From Amorphochlora amoebiformis (Eukaryota > Cercozoa > Chlorarachniophyceae): 64,000 nt of DNA. This document shows positions 1-64,000 of this stretch, one piece after another; positions within the stretch are counted from its first letter, which is position 1, and each line of letters starts with the position of its first letter. The translations under genes were made by a program, and so were the position numbers. The notes under the pieces were generated by a model. It saw only the letters and a list, made by a program, of their open reading frames with translations. It was not told the origin of the DNA and did no database searches. The DNA lies in contig BAAHQB010000057.1 in NCBI GenBank assembly GCA_054601695.1, positions 310,001 through 374,000 of the forward strand, read 5' to 3'.

Positions 1-66
1 ATGCAATGGTATATATATATTATATATATATATATGTATATATATAATATATACATACATACATAC

Positions 67-107
<41 letters not shown>

Positions 108-209
108 ACATATATATATATATATGTAAATATAAAATATATATGTAAAAAATTAAATATAAATATATACAAAGCATAAAATGATTAAGTGCATATATGC
201 AATATGTGA

Positions 210-271
<62 letters not shown>

Positions 272-637
272 TATATATACTAATATGTAAATATATATGT
301 AGATATCTATAAATATACACATATATGTATATACATATAACGCACAAGTAGGCCAATAATGGTCGAATAGACTAAGAAACGAAGAAAGTAAGAACAGGAA
401 TAACTACCGCACACAAGTTATCCATAAGCATTCATCATAATCGAAACTAACTTACAACCCTGGGCTACTATACCACTGCACTACCAGAGTTCATTGCCTA
501 CTAGCGTGCTACCGGACGGCCCGACCGGACTACCAGCCAAGCTGGCCGCTGGACCAACAATATATATGTATACATACATATACACATAGATATACATATA
601 CACATACACGTATATGTATATATATATATATATGTAT

Positions 638-710
<73 letters not shown>

Positions 711-731
711 CGTGCATGCATAAATAAATAA

Positions 732-784
<53 letters not shown>

Positions 785-811
785 AAAACATATAATATAT
801 TTACATGTATA

Positions 812-858
<47 letters not shown>

Positions 859-883
859 ACATATGTGAATATGTATATATATA

Positions 884-929
<46 letters not shown>

Positions 930-1097
930 AAACATATATATATATATATGTATATATGCATTCGATTTCATATGCACACAGTATTAAAAAAACATACGCA
1001 AATTACATAAGTAATGCATTAAACGCTCGTATTCTGGTATAGTCTCACTAGAGCATAAATACATTCATCTGTACATTTATATCAGAAAATGTATCAC
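1..1097. repeat. (TA)n-rich left edge
   Basis: Mostly (TA)n with TATG/TACA variants. Only 340-560 and 960-1097 are mixed sequence. A minus-strand GC-richer patch at 470-560 ([15 protein letters not shown]) could hide a further LRRC9-like exon, but I found no phase-consistent splice. Confidence 0.6.
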
Positions 1098-12061
<10,964 letters not shown>

Positions 12062-12077
12062 ATTTAATTATTTCCCA
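12062..12077. promoter_or_regulatory. Very short divergent intergenic gap
   Basis: Only 16 bp separate the proposed start codons of the LRRC9-like gene (minus) and the SAM-like gene (plus). If both starts are right, the two promoters overlap the partner's transcribed region. Either first exon could be wrong, so this is inference. Confidence 0.3.
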
Positions 12078-12870
12078 ATGGTAATAATTTCAGCGTTAAC
12101 CTCTAATAAGAACAAAAAGAAGAAATCACCAAACAGTGGCAAACACCAACACGTGTACTCCGATGAAGGATCGTCCGTTGATTCTTCATGCTACAGGGCG
12201 GGGGGAGAGTCGAAACATCTTGAGAAGTGGACCGCGGATGAGGTCATAAAGTGGTTGGAAGAAATCCTGGAAAGCGAGGAGTTGGATTTCAAGGTTGAGT
12301 GTTGCTTACAGTGGTGAGTACTGGAGCACTTTGCGGAAGAATCAAAACAAGAACTGAAAGATCTCGCTGGGACTAGAGCTGGAATAATGCGAAGGGAAAC
12401 TCAAGAAGGAGCGACCGGGTAAGTTTGATACATTTTTTTCCAACTTTTGGCCTTACGTATTATATTATTTTGTGTATGTGGCGTATTTCTGATTGCAAAT
12501 GAATTGTCCGTGGGAGGATTCTCCTTTTGATATTTACTAATAAATAATAGGCTTGAAATGCACGAGGGACGAGGAGTTAAACCCTTTATTAGCTTCGAGG
12601 AAATCGGCGCTGACTTCCAGCTGCACTCAACTGAACCAATGAGGAGGATTCTCCAAACTGGGAAGGCAATCACACGCCGGGTTTGCGGCCGGAACCTAGA
12701 GCTTCGACCCAGAGGCTCTATGGCAGGGAGAATCTATCATATTGCAAGGCTTTTTGAAGTATGTAATCATGCGTGCTGGAATCACCGCTTACCCAAACCC
12801 CGTCGATAATGAGAACATCGACACGGCGATCTATTTGTCGTCGGAATGCCCTCGATTCTCTTTTTGCTAG
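12078..12870 (+). CDS. SAM-domain-like protein, model tentative
   Basis: Exons 12078-12300, 12319-12418, 12551-12680 and 12700-12870 sum to 208 codons. Residues near 50-62 (KWTADEVIKWLEEI) look like the first helix of a SAM domain, and EHFAEESKQELKDL fits its later helices. The rest (WQGESIILQGFLKYV, AGITAYPNPVDNENIDTAIY) looks coding but I do not recognise it. The model needs two ultra-short introns: 18 nt at 12301-12318, which removes an in-frame TGA at 12315, and 19 nt at 12681-12699, which shifts frame. Without the first, the SAM helices keep canonical spacing but are interrupted by the TGA, so a nonsense mutation or pseudogene is an alternative. The start at 12078 is the first ATG in frame; an upstream exon ending at the TTTCAG near 12091 is possible. 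The function is unknown beyond a possible protein-interaction role. Confidence 0.5.
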
Positions 12871-13039
12871 CATCCTCACTGAGCAAGACCAAGCTAGACC
12901 GACATCTTGGGCCCATATGCACCAAACGCACGCTCTTCCCCTTCAATCTTGAGCTCCAGATCGCCCAGGCCAAGGCAATGCAAGACATCGCTGCAGTACT
13001 GTATTTTGTGTGCAAATACATGGTTCTACATTTTCAATA
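12871..13039 (+). other. Residual coding-like segment downstream of SAM-like gene
   Basis: A plus-strand frame around 12885-13020 reads LDRHLGPICTKRTLFPFNLE and on through QIAQAKAMQDIAAV, which looks protein-like. I could not find a splice that joins it in phase to the upstream exon, so it may be an extra 3' exon or chance. Confidence 0.25.
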
Positions 13040-13540
13040 CTTCGTTTTGTATTTATAATAGGACACAAAAAGTTTAAATCTGTTAAAGAATATACATTGA
13101 TTTATATTAAGAAGATATACATAAAACTATGTATCGATGTGTACTAGTATCTATAGCTAGATATATCTGCCACTTGGTATCTAAAATTTAGCGGAGGATT
13201 ACTACTAATTTACTCTAGTTACTAGATAAACCAAGAACCGGTAGGAAATCATTGAGAACTTCAGACTAGTCAGATTTAGACTAGTTAGAGCGGCTCGGAT
13301 TACCCTGAGTCGTTAGTGTTTCATCATACTAGTCATACACAGTCTAGCATGTAGTCACTCAATTAAATGAGGGTGTGGCAATCGAGTTATAATATAAAGT
13401 TATCTAAATACTTTAGTAATGATTACTAACTCTAGTAACTGGATCATGAGAAGCAACGCAAGCACTATGACTAGTGTCAGCAACGGGTGGCATTATGCTA
13501 CGTAGTTCTAGTAGTTAGCAGGGGTTCTTGATCGCTACAA
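13040..13540. other. CTAG-rich convergent 3' spacer
   Basis: Unique, non-TA sequence between the end of the plus-strand SAM-like gene and the stop codon of the minus-strand EYA-like gene. I count about 11 CTAG tetranucleotides in about 500 bp, against about 2 expected. Many sit in ACTAGT or TCTAGT contexts. No open frame or hairpin terminator is obvious. Confidence 0.6.
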
Positions 13541-26094
<12,554 letters not shown>

Positions 26095-26424
26095 CTCGAG
26101 CCCTTATTCCCCCGAGAATCGTACCATGGGGTCTGCTCTTTCCAACGTGCATTATGAAGGTCCCGCGAAAGGACCGAAATCCATCTGATGGCCTTTTGAG
26201 GTAGTGATGCGACCTCTTCAGCTGGAAAGATCGAAAGATTGTCGACGCTTGAGATTTTTTGAATGCCGGAAAGGCCGCCAGGGCCAGTAGAAGGCTCAGG
26301 AAGACACGCATTCAAGCACCATCGAGAATGAGATCCATCATCCCGAAGGACAGGCGATGTGTCCCGCAAGTCATGGAAGGCCCACTGGTAACTGTCCCGC
26401 CGCTGTCCTCCGCACTCCGTCGCC
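26095..26424. promoter_or_regulatory. Divergent promoter region EYA-like / VAP
   Basis: Up to 330 bp of mixed, non-TA sequence between the proposed EYA-like start (minus) and the VAP start codon (plus). If the EYA-like gene starts at 26311 the gap shrinks to 113 bp. No TATA element is evident. A shared bidirectional promoter is inferred from position only. Confidence 0.4.
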
Positions 26425-30081
<3,657 letters not shown>

Positions 30082-30625
30082 GCTGTTTGAACCAGATTTA
30101 CCTTAGCCTTTGATCTGAGTGTGTTGTCAAGTTAACTTGATGATGTTTTAGTACTAGACGCAACAATCCAGGGGTTTAAATCCGCTAGCCTAGATAGTTG
30201 CAGTAATAGTATCTAGAGTATACAAGAATAAACTAGATATACTAGTATACTCTTCTAGTCTAGTATTAGACCTAGACAAGATATCTAGATATGTCTAGTA
30301 TGCTTAGTAGGTGTTGTCTCTAGTGTCTACTCAACAAGCCAGAACTATGGCCCCAACTTCATGAGGACAAGCCAGCTATGCTAATAATTAAGTCAGATAG
30401 ACCAGTTAGACTGCAGTAGCTAGAGTAGATTTGACTAGTCTAGTAGTAGATACAGGACGACTGAGTCTAGTACTAGCTAGACTAGTTTTATCACAGCTGG
30501 ATACGTACTAGACGTGTATGAAGTCCGCTCAACTTCTACCGGAGTCAACTTTTTTATTTCAGTCTAAAATGGGATTGCATGTTCCTACTAGGGCCTATAG
30601 TCTAGATAGTCTAGAGATCTTCGAC
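30082..30625. other. CTAG-rich convergent 3' spacer (strongest block)
   Basis: The spacer fills the gap between the VAP stop codon (plus) and the AKR-like stop codon (minus). By hand I count about 24 CTAG tetranucleotides in 544 bp, about ten times random expectation, often as CTAGTCTAG or CTAGACTAG pairs. It contains no TA array and no plausible open frame. Its role is unknown; transcription termination or a decayed repeat are candidates. Confidence 0.75.
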
Positions 30626-40708
<10,083 letters not shown>

Positions 40709-40840
40709 TTCGGGGACACGTGTCGAGTTGTGTCCTGCTCTTGGTAGGATTTGCACATATCTCCATGAGATAAAAGCATATCTAATGTTTTATTTAACTT
40801 TACCCGAATAATTAATCGGAATCTCGGAAATAAAAAGCGC
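40709..40840. promoter_or_regulatory. Divergent promoter AKR-like / p24
   Basis: 132 bp of non-repetitive sequence separates the start codons of the AKR-like gene (minus) and p24 (plus). Both first exons are well defined, so a compact bidirectional promoter is a reasonable inference. An A/T-rich stretch lies around 40780-40815. Confidence 0.5.
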
Positions 40841-44789
<3,949 letters not shown>

Positions 44790-45362
44790 CATATGCTAAA
44801 CCCTCACTCGCAAACAGATACTTCAAGGATAAGAGACTAAAGGATGCGTGATCATCTCGTTGCCTAGAGATCCTGCTTTTGGCGGTCTGGGCGGTGTATG
44901 AAACAATACTACTGGCCATGGCCAGTACGACTCTAGTTCTAGTAGTTGTGAATCTGGTGAACTCACATCAATTGAAACGATATCGATTTACTAGATTTTC
45001 TCAATCTGGTACGCGCGGCCGGTCCAAATTGGAGTCAAGTGATTAAAGCCCGGAGTTTAATCCAGTTAAGACTATGTACCATCAATGATTAAGTGAACTT
45101 ATAAATATATAGAGTTGTTTACTGACTGTACATAGTAATAAGTAACTTTATGATGAGTACATTTATACCCTAGATACAATACTAGCTCACTCGAGTGACT
45201 GTAGTGCACAGTGGCCATTGATCTATGCCGCGATTTCGATTATCTAAACCGTGACTACGGACCAGTCTACGGTACCCAAGCTTAGGCTATAACTTGGCTA
45301 ACCCCACTGTTGGGAGTGGCCAGTCGCAGATATGAGCAAGCAGTTAATAAACATAATATCTG
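44790..45362. other. Unique spacer, moderately CTAG-rich
   Basis: Non-repetitive sequence beyond p24 with about six CTAG sites (for example GACTCTAGTTCTAGTAG near 44930). It resembles the convergent spacers at 13040 and 30082 but is less enriched. No coding frame is recognised. Confidence 0.4.
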
Positions 45363-45757
45363 TCAAAGTGTCCATATGCACAGTGCCATGCCCTGACCTA
45401 CTGGCAAGCAGATGGGTTTAGGTCGATGAATCGACCTTCCCCCAATGCAGACCTCTACAGCTGACAACAGCAGACAGTCAGGTTCAATCTGTCCCACCTC
45501 CAAGTCGCATCTGCATGCGCTTAAGTACATTTCGATGCCCCGTAGAAGAAGAAAGAAGCGCAATTCGTGCGTGGGTATGTGTGGCATACCGCTGCCTCAC
45601 TGGCTAAGCCCCGAGAAGCTGTTTCGATTTTTGGTGTCCGGAAGGGGTATCGATACGCTAAGTCGAATTTCAATTTGTCGGCTTCCGGTACCCGGACTAA
45701 ATTTGTCGGGCAGTAACGGGTAGTAATGGTTATTTTAGGGTAGTGACGGGTATTCAT
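45363..45757 (-). other. Possible small minus-strand gene or structured RNA, unresolved
   Basis: A minus-strand frame runs from an ATG at 45757 (MNTRHYPKITITTRYCPTNL...) and a second frame ends at a TAA/TGA near 45363, with a possible GTATGC donor between them. The upstream part contains CCCGTTACTGCCC-like repeats similar to non-coding DNA at 15860-15920, and 45418-45440 holds a perfect short hairpin (AGGTCGAT/ATCGACCT). Coding potential is weak. A gene here would complete the strand alternation. Confidence 0.2.
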
Positions 45758-45915
45758 GAGGATTATTTGGGAGGATTCTGGTCGAAATTACCAAAATATC
45801 ACCGCCTGTGCAAGAGGCAAGCCACGGTGACTATCTCGGGGGGTACATCTCCATAGCGCCTCGCCAAACCATCGAATACAGCGAAGATAAATCACTGCAA
45901 CCAGCATTGCCCGTC

Positions 45916-46340
45916 ATGATATCCAGCCTACGACTCCCCCTTCGCCGCCTTCGCTCGACTCGCTACTGCCGATCCATTATTCAACCTGTTCGACCTGCGG
46001 CTCGAGCGTTCCATGCGGCTCCGAGGGCTCAGCCTTACATGGTACGTTCCCGTACAGAAAGGAAGGGTGAGCGATATACGCTAAATCGCTTGTACTTACA
46101 GGTTGGAGGCAAGGCCATCTTTGGGAGCAGCCTCCTCGCATTCCTCGCCTACGCCTTCTCTTCAGACCTGCAAAGGTTGCAAACTTAGCTCTGCGTTATC
46201 GCGGTCATTCTAATGTTCCTGCCACCCTTAGGTTGGGAAAGGCCATTTTTGCCAGAGCTGAGCCTACCCCCATGGAGAAGCACTTCGGATACGCCTTGGT
46301 TCAGGCGTCCGACGTCTACCACTTCAGACTGGAGGAGTAA
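45916..46340 (+). CDS. Small predicted mitochondrial single-pass membrane protein
   Basis: Exons 45916-46041, 46102-46175 and 46232-46340 give 102 residues plus TAA. The first 40 residues are Arg/Ala/Ser-rich without acids (MISSLRLPLRRLRSTRYCRS and further to ARAFHAAPRAQ), a classic mitochondrial presequence. Next is one hydrophobic segment (AIFGSSLLAFLAYAF), then a soluble tail (KAIFARAEPTPMEKHFGYAL...). I do not recognise the family; a small inner-membrane or respiratory-complex accessory subunit is a guess. The introns are short (60 and 56 nt) and free of TA repeats, unlike the neighbours. The gene converges on the DMXL-like gene. Confidence 0.72.
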
Positions 46341-47145
46341 TGTGTTCACTCCTCTACTATCGTACAGCGTCGTCGAATATCCTGTACATCGTATCACGTT
46401 CTGCCCATATCAGTCTAAGACTGCTACAGATGGCCGCCTATCCCAGCCTACAACATGAGGAGAGTTTACCACGGAGGGAGTTCTAGGATATTTCGTTCTC
46501 AAGATCGACATCTGCTCAAACTCACTCCACCACCCGAAAAAAAAATACATACCCACTTCCAATTTTCTCTGAAGGCGGATATAGATCATTCTCTACAACA
46601 CATGTCAACCCCGTCCGCTTCGCCGTCGTTTTGGGATAACACATGCTGGGGAGACCAGATACCGTTTTTAAGTCGCACATCTTTTGTACAGCTGTGAGAA
46701 TCTGCAGATTCCGCATCGGAATTCAGAAGTAGAATTAGTTATCGCAAACTGTTCCGTTTGTCGCCAGTTTTCGTTTTAATTTCATTATAGAGTGCTGTCA
46801 TGTAATATAATTCTTGAGTGATGATATTGACGAATTAACTCTACAAATACTAGGAATATTTACGATATGATAGATATCTAGATATGTAGTATGTTGCATG
46901 TATGATCTAGAAAATATTGATAATCATTGCATGGTACTAACGGTAGTCAACACCTGTGATATTAATCACAGTGAATTTATCACGTATATCTAGTATATGG
47001 CCAATGATTACCTCACTGCATGGTTCTTTAAAGTGCAAAACATGTCACATTACATATTTCTAGTATTTCTGTGCAACATCACACATAGAACATTCGGAGT
47101 CTTTACTAGTTATAACTTAAGGCCTACACGTAGCTACATCTTGCG
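46341..47145. other. Convergent 3' spacer, mildly CTAG-rich
   Basis: Spacer between the stop of the mitochondrial-protein gene (plus) and the stop of the DMXL-like gene (minus). Unique sequence; about seven CTAG sites, mostly at 46850-47110, plus an A-run near 46540. A plus frame from 46455 reaches 80 codons but has no recognisable motif. Confidence 0.45.
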
Positions 47146-63792
<16,647 letters not shown>

Positions 63793-63914
63793 CTACGGAT
63801 TTAGAAAAGGGTTAGACCTTACCGCTACAAGTATCGCAAGGGTTACGAGAGATTTTGGTGTTGATTTTAGGGCTAGTATAAGCCTAAATGCGTATATACA
63901 TATGTATATATGTA

Positions 63915-63954
<40 letters not shown>

Positions 63955-64000
63955 TATTTACATGTTCACATATTGTTAGAGAAACCATATGGATAGAATG

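Noticed and set aside
12315-12317. TGA reassigned as a sense codon
   Set aside because: Other genes here end cleanly at TAA, TAG or TGA, and no other in-frame TGA is needed in any model.

Overview
This is a stretch of a eukaryotic nuclear genome. Most of its 64 kb is (TA)n dinucleotide array. The rest is short GT...AG-bounded coding islands, purine/pyrimidine satellites and degenerate TTAGGG-type telomere-like arrays. There are no operons, ribosome binding sites, rRNA, tRNA or CRISPR that I can see. The gene content (a ciliary LRRC9-like leucine-rich-repeat protein, an EYA-type HAD phosphatase, VAP, p24, a DMXL/Rav1-type protein) fits a flagellated protist or alga. I cannot place it more precisely.

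Reading both strands by hand I assembled eight multi-exon genes. In each model every intron has GT...AG ends (one GC...AG and a few ultra-short introns excepted), the splice phases close, and the summed exon length is a whole number of codons. That is the main internal support, since no alignment could be run.

Layout: an LRRC9-like gene (-, 1098-12061, continuing off the left edge); a SAM-domain-like gene (+, 12078-12870); an EYA-like gene (-, 13541-26094); VAP (+, 26425-30081); a diverged aldo-keto reductase (-, 30626-40708); a p24/TMED cargo receptor (+, 40841-43876); a small presumed mitochondrial membrane protein (+, 45916-46340); and the C-terminal part of a DMXL/Rav1 (rabconnectin-3 alpha) gene (-, 47146-63792, continuing off the right edge). 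Strands alternate gene by gene, with one possible exception between p24 and the mitochondrial gene. Start-to-start gaps are very short (16-330 bp). Several end-to-end gaps are unique sequence unusually rich in CTAG.

Long introns are swollen by (TA)n arrays, GA/CT satellites, degenerate TTAGGG arrays, local tandem duplications and one 55-bp inverted repeat. Four of these introns hold decayed copies of a neighbouring exon-intron junction. VAP and p24 act at the ER/Golgi, DMXL in V-ATPase assembly and LRRC9 in cilia. I see no shared pathway; the neighbourhood looks like ordinary housekeeping genes. The most unusual points are the genome architecture, and two enzymes (EYA-like, AKR-like) that appear to have lost catalytic residues.
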